This document shows, piece by piece, positions 1 through 9,300 of a stretch of 20,184 nt of DNA. Each line of letters begins with the position of its first letter. The first letter of the stretch is position 1. Source of the DNA: a virus; IMG/VR virus record IMGVR_UViG_3300025849_000287, positions 1-20,184 of that record; one strand, given 5' to 3'. The notes below the pieces were generated by a model that ran no database searches, was not told where the DNA came from, and saw only the letters and a program-made list of their open reading frames with translations. Made by a program: the position numbers and the translations under genes.

Positions 1-2485
1 TTTCTTTGATCTTAGTGTCTTCTACAGGTTTAGCAGCTTCTTTTTTCTTAGCTAATCTTATTTTTGTTTCTAAATTAGTTTTAGTTGTTTGAAAATCCAC
101 CTCATTATCAAAATCAAATTCATCTAAGTTGTCTAATTGCTCTTGCAATTCTAATGACTTACTAGCCTTAATATCAGTTTTAATTTCAGGATCTATTTTT
201 TCTTTAACTAATTTTCCTTTAGCTTGTTTTTCTGTAATTGCTTTTTGAGCTTTAGTTAATTTACCTTTCTCTATACTTTTATTGTAATCTTTTACAAAAT
301 TGTAAACATCTTTGCCGCTATTAAACTTTATACCTGTGAGTCCAGCGTTTTGTAAAGCTCTACGAATTACATCACCAATTTTTGTAAATACGTTTTCATT
401 AAATTTTATATCGCCAGTAGCGATAGCATCTGAGAATAAAGTCAAAACCTCTTCGTTTTGAGTAGCTTCATCTAATTCTTTATATCGCTTTAATCTATTA
501 GCAAACTCACTGTTTTTAATTTGATTAGCATCAATTTTGTTTATATATTCGTTTAAAGACGTGCCTAAAGCTATTTGTGTTTCAGGTGAGTCTTTTACTG
601 TTTGAAATAAAGTAGCATGTAGAAATTCATGAGCAGCTACATTCACAGCAAAATCCTTATTAGCTATTTCTTCGTTTATAACTATGGTTTGCTTACCGGT
701 TTTAGAATCTTGCAGTACATAACCCTGTTCTGAAGCCGCTTTTTTTATCAAGTTTCTATCTTTAACTATTTGATCCGCTTGCTTCTGATCTTTAGCTATC
801 TCTATGTTTACAGATTTAACGTCTTCAGCAATTTTCATTACTTTTTCTGTAGTATTTCTAACCACAGTAGCAGCAAGTTCGTTGTCTATAGTTTTTACTC
901 TTTCTATTTGAGGAGTAGTTAAAGCCTTGTCATTTACTCTCTTTATTTCAGAGTTTAATTTTGCTTTTTCTTTTTGTAGCTCAACAACTTTTATCTCATT
1001 ATTTTCAGTTAAATTTAAAGGTTTTATCCTGTTTAAAATACCTTGAGTTTCTGCAGCATTAGTTTTTATTTTGTCAGCTTGTTCAGAAGTAATTTCTCCA
1101 TTGTTAAGCTTTGTATTTAACTCTTCATTAAGTATTTTTTCAGAGTTTTTAATTTTAGATAAATTAATTTCTATAGCGTCAGTTTTTGTTTCAGGATTAA
1201 AAACATCTACTATATTGCTATAATCACTATTCTTTACTTGTTTTTTTATTTTTACTCTATCGATATTTGTTTTTAAATTACGTAACTGAAGAGCCATACT
1301 TAAAGGCGCACCTGCTTTTCCAACAACACCTTCAGATATTATATCTTTAGCGTTCATTTCTTGACCAGCTACAAATCTTCCAGCTACTTCACCTGTACTA
1401 CCACCTATCATCTCTATAGCTCCAGTAGAAGTTGCACCGGCAACAGGAGCACCTCTAAACCCAGCTTTAGCTATTTTACCGCCAACTCCTTTAGCTACAC
1501 CGAAAGTAGCTAGTTCAACAGCAGATATAGTAAGCCCTCTACCAATTGCTTTATTTTTTAAGTCAGCTAATCGTTCAGGATCTTGTAATATTTTTTTAAT
1601 TTCCGTAGGATCTAATCCACCAGCCTCTTCTTGTAGTAGCTCAGAAAAAGTAAGACCTGTTTCCATAGCAGCCATAGATCCAGCCATTATACCCGGAGCC
1701 ACACCAGCACCGCCAAAAGCAAGACCTGTTGCTCCTCCTGCAGCCGCCGCAGCTCTAACTTGCCCGGAATTAAATATAGATCCTGCTTGACTAGCTACGG
1801 AGCTAACCAACATACTAGGAAGTACTGATGGGTTTTCATAAGCTCCTTTAATAAAGCCCCAAAACCCTCCACCTGCTTCTTCGTATGTTTTATCAAACTC
1901 TTTCATTTCAGCGGAGCCTAAATTTTTTCTTGCTATTTCTTTGTTTTTATTTACAAAGTCTAAAACTTCTTTATCAGTAGAATCTCCTCCTGAAGATAAA
2001 AGATCAAAAGCAGGATCAACTACTTCGCTTTGTTTCCACCCTTCTTTAGCGGAACGCCACATATCACTATAAAAGTCTACATATCCAGGTATACTAAAAA
2101 AACTTTCGTTTTCTTCAATCTTATCTTGATTAGCTAGGTCTTGTTCGTATTGCTTAAACTCTTCTTCAGTAACTTGGTAACCATTTACAGAAAAAGGGAA
2201 AGAAGGTTGCAGCTCTAAAGATGGGTCAGCTGGTACCAAAGGAACATCTTTGACCTGCTCATTTTCTTGTGATTCCGATGGAGCATCTACCGAAGGTGAT
2301 TCCGTAAAACCTGCTTGTGATGCTGTCATTGGTTGCTGCACTGCATCCGCATCCTCTACAGTGCTTGTTGGAAAATCCTGTGGTTCGTCTTCAATGATTG
2401 TGGCATCTGGAAATTGTTGTAAAAATCCTTCAACCTTATCCTCAGGTAAATTATAAGTCTTATCGTTTACTTTATATCTTGGCAT
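1..2485 (-). CDS. Internal virion / cargo protein with putative HExxH metallopeptidase domain (3' partial)
   Basis: An open frame starts at the ATG at 2483-2485 and is still open at the left edge; 828 codons are visible. The N-terminus (MPRYKVNDKTYNLPEDKVEGF) resembles the short start seen in large internal proteins of Bacteroidota phages. Residues about 35-95 are acidic and low in complexity. Residues about 205-400 are rich in Ala and Gly with hydrophobic stretches, as in phage proteins that cross or line an ejection channel. Residues 410-600 are charged and helical, probably coiled coil. HEFLH lies at 619-623 (bases 617-631), and a candidate third zinc ligand is E678 or E679 in NEEVLTLFSDAI. 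This HExxH-plus-downstream-Glu layout is typical of zincin peptidases in phage polyvalent proteins. After residue 726 the chain is Lys/Glu-rich. It is the last of three cargo-type genes in a row. The virion role is inferred; the peptidase motif is seen directly, but activity is not proven. Confidence 0.72.
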   Translation of the reverse strand, partial: MPRYKVNDKTYNLPEDKVEGFLQQFPDATIIEDEPQDFPTSTVEDADAVQQPMTASQAGFTESPSVDAPSESQENEQVKDVPLVPADPSLELQPSFPFSVNGYQVTEEEFKQYEQDLANQDKIEENESFFSIPGYVDFYSDMWRSAKEGWKQSEVVDPAFDLLSSGGDSTDKEVLDFVNKNKEIARKNLGSAEMKEFDKTYEEAGGGFWGFIKGAYENPSVLPSMLVSSVASQAGSIFNSGQVRAAAAAGGATGLAFGGAGVAPGIMAGSMAAMETGLTFSELLQEEAGGLDPTEIKKILQDPERLADLKNKAIGRGLTISAVELATFGVAKGVGGKIAKAGFRGAPVAGATSTGAIEMIGGSTGEVAGRFVAGQEMNAKDIISEGVVGKAGAPLSMALQLRNLKTNIDRVKIKKQVKNSDYSNIVDVFNPETKTDAIEINLSKIKNSEKILNEELNTKLNNGEITSEQADKIKTNAAETQGILNRIKPLNLTENNEIKVVELQKEKAKLNSEIKRVNDKALTTPQIERVKTIDNELAATVVRNTTEKVMKIAEDVKSVNIEIAKDQKQADQIVKDRNLIKKAASEQGYVLQDSKTGKQTIVINEEIANKDFAVNVAAHEFLHATLFQTVKDSPETQIALGTSLNEYINKIDANQIKNSEFANRLKRYKELDEATQNEEVLTLFSDAIATGDIKFNENVFTKIGDVIRRALQNAGLTGIKFNSGKDVYNFVKDYNKSIEKGKLTKAQKAITEKQAKGKLVKEKIDPEIKTDIKASKSLELQEQLDNLDEFDFDNEVDFQTTKTNLETKIRLAKKKEAAKPVEDTKIKE

Positions 2486-2507
2486 AATTTTATTTTATTT
2501 AATTATT

Positions 2508-3968
2508 TTACTCTTCAAACTGTGAATAATCTATTACAGCTTCTCCTGCAATTCCGTTAGTCTTAAGCACTCCTTTGGACTCAGGAAGGGCTCCCGCAAA
2601 TCCAATTCCTTTTTGTCCTTTTTCTAATGGTTTAGTAGATTCTTTTGCTTCATCAATAGTATAACCTAATACATCAGATAAATACTTTATATTTGAATAA
2701 CCACCTTCGCTAACATCTAAAAACTTGCCTTGAGCGCTTTTTTGCTGAAGGAACCATCTTTTGTTTCCGTCATTGTCTTCTTTACGTATTGCTTGAATAT
2801 TAGGATCGTTTAAACTATATATAATTGGAACATCACCTTTAACACCTTCTTTGATAGTTTTATTAAAAACCTTTATTCTTCTTTTTTCTTCTTGTAATTG
2901 TTTTTGCTGAGGAAATGTTAACTCAGCGCCTGTAGAACCTTTTTTTGTAGGAATCTTTGATTCAACAATATTACCTAGAACTTTAGTAACAGCAGGTTGC
3001 TTCATCATATAGTTTAACAAAGCTTCCTGCGCTTTATTCTTTTGATCATCAGATAATGGCGTATCATAGCTAAAATCTGTGTCGCCTGGATTTAGTACGT
3101 TATTGTATAACGACGCTAGCTTTCTATCTGAAAACTGTGATAAAGTACTTTTAGATTGTACTTTCAGCTTGTTTTTAAAATCCTCAGAGTTAACTCTTCT
3201 ACCGAATTTATCTTGATGATATAGTATTTCGCTTTTATCATTATTTAAAACCGGAGATAATTCACTTGTTGGATCTACTAGGTTAATAGTGTTTTGTATA
3301 TTCTGATCAATATCTTTTGATATATTAGGTACAACAGTAGGCATTTGTGTAGTTGCCACGTTGTCATTGATAACGCTACCTACAAATTTTTCACCGTCTT
3401 TTGTTTTTTGATATACATCTAAAGAGAAAACAATCTGACCATTTTTATTAGTTTTATACCTAGCCTTTGTTCTTCCTTCTGTTTGATTCGCTAATACTGA
3501 AAGCTTTGCATATTGCTCTGGATTAGCTTTAGGATCAATAGCTCCCATAGTACCAGGTATTTTATTAACCTGCTCCATCATAGCTTCTTGAGACATAGCG
3601 GTATTCTTTAACATGTTAGCCATGTTATCTCCTATGTTTTCCATACTGTTGATGAATGTTTTTTCTTCAGCGGTTCTTTTAGCTGGATCTTTCATTAACA
3701 ATTTATTCATTAAGTCAAGTTGCGAATCTAGGTCTCCAAAATCTGCGGTAGGATTTTTAGATTGCGTTTGCATTATAGAGTTTTGGGCGTCAGCAACTCT
3801 TTTGTCAGCTTCAGCTCTAATAGCAGCCGTCTTAGCCGCATTATCAGCATGTATTTTGTTTATACTGGCGACAACACCTGTCCCTATACCTGCTAAAGTT
3901 TTTTGCAAGTTTTGTTCAATCTGTCCAGATTGTCTGTCTATATATTGTGTTGGATTTCTATAACTCAT
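2508..3968 (-). CDS. Internal virion / cargo-type structural protein, function unknown
   Basis: This 486-residue protein has no motif I can tie to an enzyme. Residues about 15-75 are Ala/Lys/Asp-rich and probably form a coiled coil (HADNAAKTAAIRAEADKRVA). Residues 80-135 are helical and Met-rich, and the rest is mixed charged sequence with many Lys and Gln. There is no signal peptide and no convincing membrane segment. It lies 11 bases after the preceding gene's stop and 22 bases before the next start, between two other internal-type proteins, so the three are probably expressed together and may form the material carried in the head or ejected into the cell. The start is ATG in an A-rich leader (AAAAAAATATAAG) without a Shine-Dalgarno sequence. 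The role rests on position and composition only; a minor tail or head component is an alternative. Confidence 0.7.
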   Translation of the reverse strand: MSYRNPTQYIDRQSGQIEQNLQKTLAGIGTGVVASINKIHADNAAKTAAIRAEADKRVADAQNSIMQTQSKNPTADFGDLDSQLDLMNKLLMKDPAKRTAEEKTFINSMENIGDNMANMLKNTAMSQEAMMEQVNKIPGTMGAIDPKANPEQYAKLSVLANQTEGRTKARYKTNKNGQIVFSLDVYQKTKDGEKFVGSVINDNVATTQMPTVVPNISKDIDQNIQNTINLVDPTSELSPVLNNDKSEILYHQDKFGRRVNSEDFKNKLKVQSKSTLSQFSDRKLASLYNNVLNPGDTDFSYDTPLSDDQKNKAQEALLNYMMKQPAVTKVLGNIVESKIPTKKGSTGAELTFPQQKQLQEEKRRIKVFNKTIKEGVKGDVPIIYSLNDPNIQAIRKEDNDGNKRWFLQQKSAQGKFLDVSEGGYSNIKYLSDVLGYTIDEAKESTKPLEKGQKGIGFAGALPESKGVLKTNGIAGEAVIDYSQFEE

Positions 3969-3979
3969 CTTATATTTTT

Positions 3980-4885
3980 TTAGTTCCTAGTCCATGAAGG
4001 TCTGTAGCTAGTGTCTATGCTAGGCGTGCCTGTTTCTATCGCATCTGGTAATTCTGTTGCGACAACCATATCTCTAGATTCAGTATAAGCATTTGCTTGC
4101 TGAGAAGCTAATCCAGTTAATAAGTTTCCTCCAATAGAAGCTAAACCTCCCATAAGTCCAGCTTGGTTTGCTCTTCTATCAGCAGACGCTTGCATAGCTC
4201 TACCTTGAGCACCACTTAATTGTGCTGATACTCTGTCTAGTTGCTGCATTTCTCTGGCTTCTTGGGCACCAAACATAAATTGTTTTCCAGCTGCTTCTAA
4301 CCCCTGCACTCTTCCGCCTTCACCTATTTGAATACCTTGAACTCTTGCAGCTTCTTGCATTCTCATTCTATCTAGTTGTTGCTCTCCTTGCGCTCTTAAC
4401 CTTTCATTATTTGCTTCTTGTTGTTCTATACTAGCTGATACACCTTTTTTACTTTGCAAGGCTGCTTGAGCTAAAGCAGTTGCACCGCCAGCTCCAGCGC
4501 CTGTAGATCTTATAGTATCTAAAGTATTTGCTAATGATATGTCTGCTTGTTCCATTTGTATTTCCGCTGCTTGAGTAGCTACACTTAAATTAGCATACGG
4601 GTTAGAAAGTGATGAGCTAAGATCTTGAGCTAAACCGCTTAAATCCCTTACACCTGAATATGGATTTGTTATCTGTTGTCTACTAGCTTCTAACGTACTT
4701 AGTTTTCTTTGTAGCCTAGCTTGCTCTTGTTGAGCCTGTCTTTCAGCCCTTCTTCTTCTACCACTTCCAAATATAGACCCTATTATTTGAATACCGCCAG
4801 ATATTAAAGCAGCACCAACTACAGGAGCTATAGCCATTTGAACATTATCTTGTCCAAAGAAAAATATTTCTAAAAATTCTATCAT
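3980..4885 (-). CDS. Ala/Gln-rich internal virion protein (DNA-ejection type)
   Basis: This 301-residue protein has a hydrophobic Gly-containing segment at about residues 17-40 (MAIAPVVGAALISGGIQIIG), then a basic run (GRRRRAER, 42-49) and long Ala/Gln/Glu/Arg helices (47-70 and 105-240). The block NTLDTIRSTGAGAGGATALAQ (from residue 120) followed by QSKKGVSASIEQQE is one I recognise as recurring in internal virion proteins of uncultured and Bacteroidota phages. A second small hydrophobic Gly-rich patch is at 243-260 (GLMGGLASIGGNLLTG). Short hydrophobic segments plus long helices fit a protein packed in the head and inserted into the envelope during DNA ejection; that function is inference. 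The ATG at 4885 leaves a 12-base gap to the upstream stop. Met17 (codon 4835-4837) begins the part that looks conserved and is an alternative start. Confidence 0.72.
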   Translation of the reverse strand: MIEFLEIFFFGQDNVQMAIAPVVGAALISGGIQIIGSIFGSGRRRRAERQAQQEQARLQRKLSTLEASRQQITNPYSGVRDLSGLAQDLSSSLSNPYANLSVATQAAEIQMEQADISLANTLDTIRSTGAGAGGATALAQAALQSKKGVSASIEQQEANNERLRAQGEQQLDRMRMQEAARVQGIQIGEGGRVQGLEAAGKQFMFGAQEAREMQQLDRVSAQLSGAQGRAMQASADRRANQAGLMGGLASIGGNLLTGLASQQANAYTESRDMVVATELPDAIETGTPSIDTSYRPSWTRN

Positions 4886-4897
4886 GTTATTTGTTTT

Positions 4898-6286
4898 TTA
4901 TCTTCCATAAGTTGCACCGACTGCAAATAATTCTTTTAATCCACCAGGATCTGTTGTAGCATCTGTTTTCATAGTTACTGTAGCATAGTAAGCTTTTATA
5001 CCTGTACTACTAGGTCCCATTATTACTTGACCGGCTATAGGCGTAGGCGAATTGTTCTTTATAGCTGCTACATAGTTGTTCTGCTTTCTATCAAAACCAG
5101 CTCTGTACTTTATGTTGTTTTGAACGTACAACCCCTCATTATAACTCCATATTTTAGTATAAGTATTAGGAGTAGCTGGAGTAGTAACATCTACTGTTGC
5201 TTGATTAACATTATTAGTCCAATTGCCGTTTAACTCATCAGCCCCAGTGTTGTCCGAAATTAAAGATGTTACTTCCCAACCATTACTACCCTCATAGCTT
5301 ATGGTTTTAAACGTTTTAACTCTAGTAGGGTCTGGATTGATGATTAATTTAACAGAAGAAGAGTTGTCTTCTCCATAAAAATTACCTCTATCAACATTGT
5401 CTGAATAATGTTTCCATACTGTTTTGCCATTTGTAGTAAAGAAGCTGCCTTGAGAGCTGAATCCAAAGCTAGGCTTATAGTCATAAAAACTAACCCAACC
5501 GTTCGTTGCTTCCTCAAAACTTAGAGTATTGTAATTGTTATCAGATTGTTGTAAGGATATTACGTAGTTTTTATTATGTATATCGTAAGCACCTATTATT
5601 TTTCCTGTACTATTTACGGCAGCTAATTTATCTCTAAAAAAGTCAACCATGCCATAACTTGATATTTCAGTTATACCGTCCATAGATAATCTAAGAACAG
5701 CATTTCTGTTTCTATCTGTAAAATACTTTTGATACCCATAAACAGCAAATGATTCAGGGTTTGTAGATATACCATATTCACCAGCGTAAGGTACTATTTG
5801 ACCTATAACTAAATTAGCAGATGTTGTTATAGCTCCACCTTCAGCTGAGTATATAGCGTCTTTGTCTATTAAAGCTCTATTTACTTTATCTTCTTGAAAT
5901 ATTATTAAGTTAGTATCTTCTGCGTATAGTTTTTGTATACTACCAGCTATAGGATCAACGCTTCTAGTTATTTCTTCAGCAACGCTAAATTGATTTGATT
6001 GGTTTACGCCAGTTCTAGAGTTTAAAATGCCTGAATAGATCAATGAATTTGATCTATGTTGTTGACTATCGTTCTCTTCTACTATATAAGCTTTTACACC
6101 TAAATCTACAGAAGTATTATTATAACCTCCTCGTATTCTTGATTCCTCGATATACCAATCCTCATGTACAACTGGTTGTGTAGGTGCAGTGTATGTAGTA
6201 TTAGTTGTTCCATCTCCTTTAGGTAGACCAGCTAATCTCTTCATATAAAATGAGTTAAAATATCCTACTTCTATTGTTATTGGCAT
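4898..6286 (-). CDS. Tail structural protein resembling the C-terminal part of the stabilization/muzzle family
   Basis: This 462-residue protein carries a chain of motifs that I associate with the C-terminal half of long structural ('stabilization' or muzzle) proteins of crAss-like and related phages: WYIEESRIRGGYNN (44-57), LIYSGILNSRTGVNQSNQFS, IQKLYAEDTNLIIFQEDKV, IYSAEGG, GEYGISTNPESFAVYGYQKY, AVLRLSMDGITEISSYGM, and later WVSFYDYKP and FYGEDNSS. In those relatives the block usually belongs to one protein that also carries the N-terminal region; here it has its own ATG, 30 bases after the stop of the 1379-residue gene. The sequence is rich in Asn, Ser, Thr and Tyr, as expected for beta-rich tail parts. 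There is no frameshift-like overlap at the junction, so a real separate gene is more likely than a sequencing break. It probably sits at the distal end of the short tail. Confidence 0.68.
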   Translation of the reverse strand: MPITIEVGYFNSFYMKRLAGLPKGDGTTNTTYTAPTQPVVHEDWYIEESRIRGGYNNTSVDLGVKAYIVEENDSQQHRSNSLIYSGILNSRTGVNQSNQFSVAEEITRSVDPIAGSIQKLYAEDTNLIIFQEDKVNRALIDKDAIYSAEGGAITTSANLVIGQIVPYAGEYGISTNPESFAVYGYQKYFTDRNRNAVLRLSMDGITEISSYGMVDFFRDKLAAVNSTGKIIGAYDIHNKNYVISLQQSDNNYNTLSFEEATNGWVSFYDYKPSFGFSSQGSFFTTNGKTVWKHYSDNVDRGNFYGEDNSSSVKLIINPDPTRVKTFKTISYEGSNGWEVTSLISDNTGADELNGNWTNNVNQATVDVTTPATPNTYTKIWSYNEGLYVQNNIKYRAGFDRKQNNYVAAIKNNSPTPIAGQVIMGPSSTGIKAYYATVTMKTDATTDPGGLKELFAVGATYGR

Positions 6287-6316
6287 ACTTTATCTATTAC
6301 TTGTTTTTATCGCTTA

Positions 6317-9300
6317 TTACGCTGGTGAATTTTGGCAATCAGTAAAATTATCATCTCCAAAGTTAAATATTAATTCTGTAGTGCCTTCTCCAGCCGTTCC
6401 ACAAGCCTCACTTGTTATTGGTAATGTCAACACTCTATATTCACCTGGTTGTGTAAATGTGTGTTTAGTTCCGGTGGTTGTTCCATTTGTACCTACGTTA
6501 AGAGTAACATTATATATAAACGTGTTAGTCGTTGTGTCTGTAGCTTGCTGCCATCCACCGCCTGAATCAGGTTTAACTTGCACTGTATACTTTGTAGTAA
6601 AATCACTACCAACTGAAGCTCCGTTGTTTGTAAACGACGCTTCGATATACAAAGTTCCCTGCTCTAATTTACCAGTAGTTGGGGTGAAAAACTCTGTAGT
6701 AGCTTTATTTGCCACGTTGTAAGTGTCTTGAACTGGTATTGCTCCGTAAACAACTGTTGATCCTCCTCCTGTAACTGTAGTGTTTCCAAATGTAGGTGTA
6801 GTTGTGCTGCTATCTAAAAACTGCACCTGTAAAGCATCGCCACATCCCGTTGATGGTAAACTTCCTTGCCAACCTAAGCAAAGAGCTCTATTTACTCTTT
6901 GAGTTCCCGCTGTGAAAGTAACTCTACATTCTCCACTTAATCCGTTACCATTGACATCAGTAGCTAATACACCTACATCGTAGCTCTGACTATCAACTAA
7001 ATTGTATGATGACTTGACGGTTAAAACACCTGTTGATGAATTAATTTCGAATTGATTATTAACAGTACTGTAATTAGAAGCGTTAGGATCTAGTGACCAT
7101 ACTATTTGGTCAGTGCTATTTCCTCCAGTTGGATTGCTACCGTTTACAGCTGAAAATGAATGTATCGTTGTAGTACCTGTTGTTATACCTGTTAACTGTA
7201 TTTCTGGATTACCAGTAATAACTGGCTGAACGTTTGATAAAGAGAATGGATTTAGAATTATATCATCAGTCTCTCCATTATACGTGACATTAGCCGTCAT
7301 TGTATAAACACCTGTTGATGGTGTTGCTGCTACGTTTGTATTGTAGAAAAAATACTGGTTCGCACCTGTTTTTATTTCCCAAGTAGTAGCTCCTCCTGAA
7401 GATTGCTCTAACACAAATGTTCCTGATGGTAATGGAGTAGAGCTAGTTTGATCAATAACACTTATACTATTAATTACTAAACCAGTAGTTATATCTGTTC
7501 CACCTCCTGTTTGAAAATTAAAAGGATTTCCAATAACATCACCAGGACTAGCACTCTCTGGAAAAGAAGCAGTAACAAAGTCAGCTCCAATAACACCAGC
7601 GTATTGGCTATCTATCAAACTATTAATTACAGATAGTTCGCCTGATAGTGATGTTTCCCAATATATATCTAACAACGAATAAACTGGTTGCGTTTCTGCC
7701 ACTGACAAAAAAGGAACCATGCTATACACTTCCTGCACTGTACCTGGCGGTGTTGTTGTAGTTTCAAAAGTTGTTACGTAAGCACCTATTGGATTTCTTA
7801 CTTGATCTGATTGATTACACTTTATTACAAATGGATTTGTATCTGCATTGTATAAAGGGGCATTTGCAGGAGTAGTACCCCAAGGTATTCTACCTGTTGG
7901 TTCTGGTACTTCATTAACAGTACTTATACCGCTAGTGGCATCTCCAGGAGTATTGTATACGTATGTTTGTAGTACAGCAGATTCACCATACTCTCCACTC
8001 GGAACACTTGGCTTGAAAGGTATAGATTGTATTTCCATATCTCTAACAGTGGCTATCTGTATAACTTCTTGAGAAGAATTTCCTGGAAAGTATTGAGCAT
8101 TCCAAGGTATGTTGCTAGGAAAAGGGTTTTTTGGTGATACTACATTATTATCTATAAGTTTGTTATTTACTCTTACTGATAATAATTCACTGCTTGTATA
8201 GTCTTTATCCGTAGGGCCCACCTCTGATAAATCTCTAGGTATTTTATTTATATTATCACCCAGAGTAGTTGTAAAAAAACTTTTGTTTCTTTCAGAAGCA
8301 CCTCCAATAACTGGATAACCGTTCACAAACCCAGGTAAGTACACGTTGTAGTATTCTTGCTCTTGTTGTTTCACTACTACCTTATAAGAAAACCAACCAA
8401 GAGGATTTGTGACAGCGTTGTATAAACCAGGTGTACCTGTTGTTAAGTTTTTTGTTGAGTTTATAGCTGAATCTAATTGAACTTTTAGTGAATCCCCTAG
8501 CCAATCGGTTAACGGGCTAGATGAATCTTGATCTGTAGGTGTGTTGTAAGCATTAAATACAGTTGATCCTGCTATATCTGAATCACCATCATACGATGAA
8601 AGTATAACGTCGGATTGTCTACCGTATCTATCAGATAAAACAAATCCTACTTGATATGTTCTATTTTGTTTTAATTGATGAAAAGGGTATTGAGTATAGT
8701 TATCAAAGCTTTTAGACTTATCACCAATTATTGCTCTAAACTGTATTGAAGAAGGCGCTGTATGTCTATCCCTATAATTACCGTAAACAACTCTATTACC
8801 TATAACTTCCTGAGCTAAAGCTCTAACAGGTACTTTATCTGACACTCTAGTGACTTGGTTGTTGGGTAAAGTTTTATATGGTTTAGTGGAGGAATAGCTA
8901 TAGTCTAAAAAGTGCTTGTCACCATTACCGTGTATTGGGTCATTAAAAGAAATACTACTAAAAGTTTTATTATTTACGGGTATAGTCTCTAATACTTTAA
9001 CAGCTAAAGCGTCGGATTCTTTGTAAAGAATATCCACGTTAGTTATTTTCATTAAACTAAACATGTTTAAACCACTATCTTTTTCCATTGGTATTTTTAA
9101 CAATATATTGTTTATATTGTTTTCAAACCAAGAAACTATTGTTGATTTATAAGCGTCATTCATATCTTCATCAGGAGATACTAAACCTCCTCCAAACTGA
9201 CTATATTGTTTAGGTATAAACATTATTTGACTCCATGGAGCCATTAATGAATATTCGTTGTCTTCAAATTTAAATCTATAACTAAATCTTATAAATTTAT

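Noticed and set aside
2250-2456. Plus-strand Ser/Cys-rich open frame of 68 codons
   Set aside because: It is antisense to the low-complexity N-terminal part of the metallopeptidase-motif gene; a composition shadow.
3613-3963. Plus-strand open frame of 116 codons with hydrophobic, Cys-rich product
   Set aside because: It is antisense to the 486-residue cargo gene. Ala/Lys-rich coding sequence gives apparent hydrophobic antisense frames; no leader or neighbour supports it.
6287-6316. A frameshift or sequencing error joining the two muzzle-type genes
   Set aside because: There is a clean TAA, a 30-base gap and an ATG with a leader like the other genes; the Ig-like end of the first protein makes a simple break less likely, though it cannot be excluded without reads.
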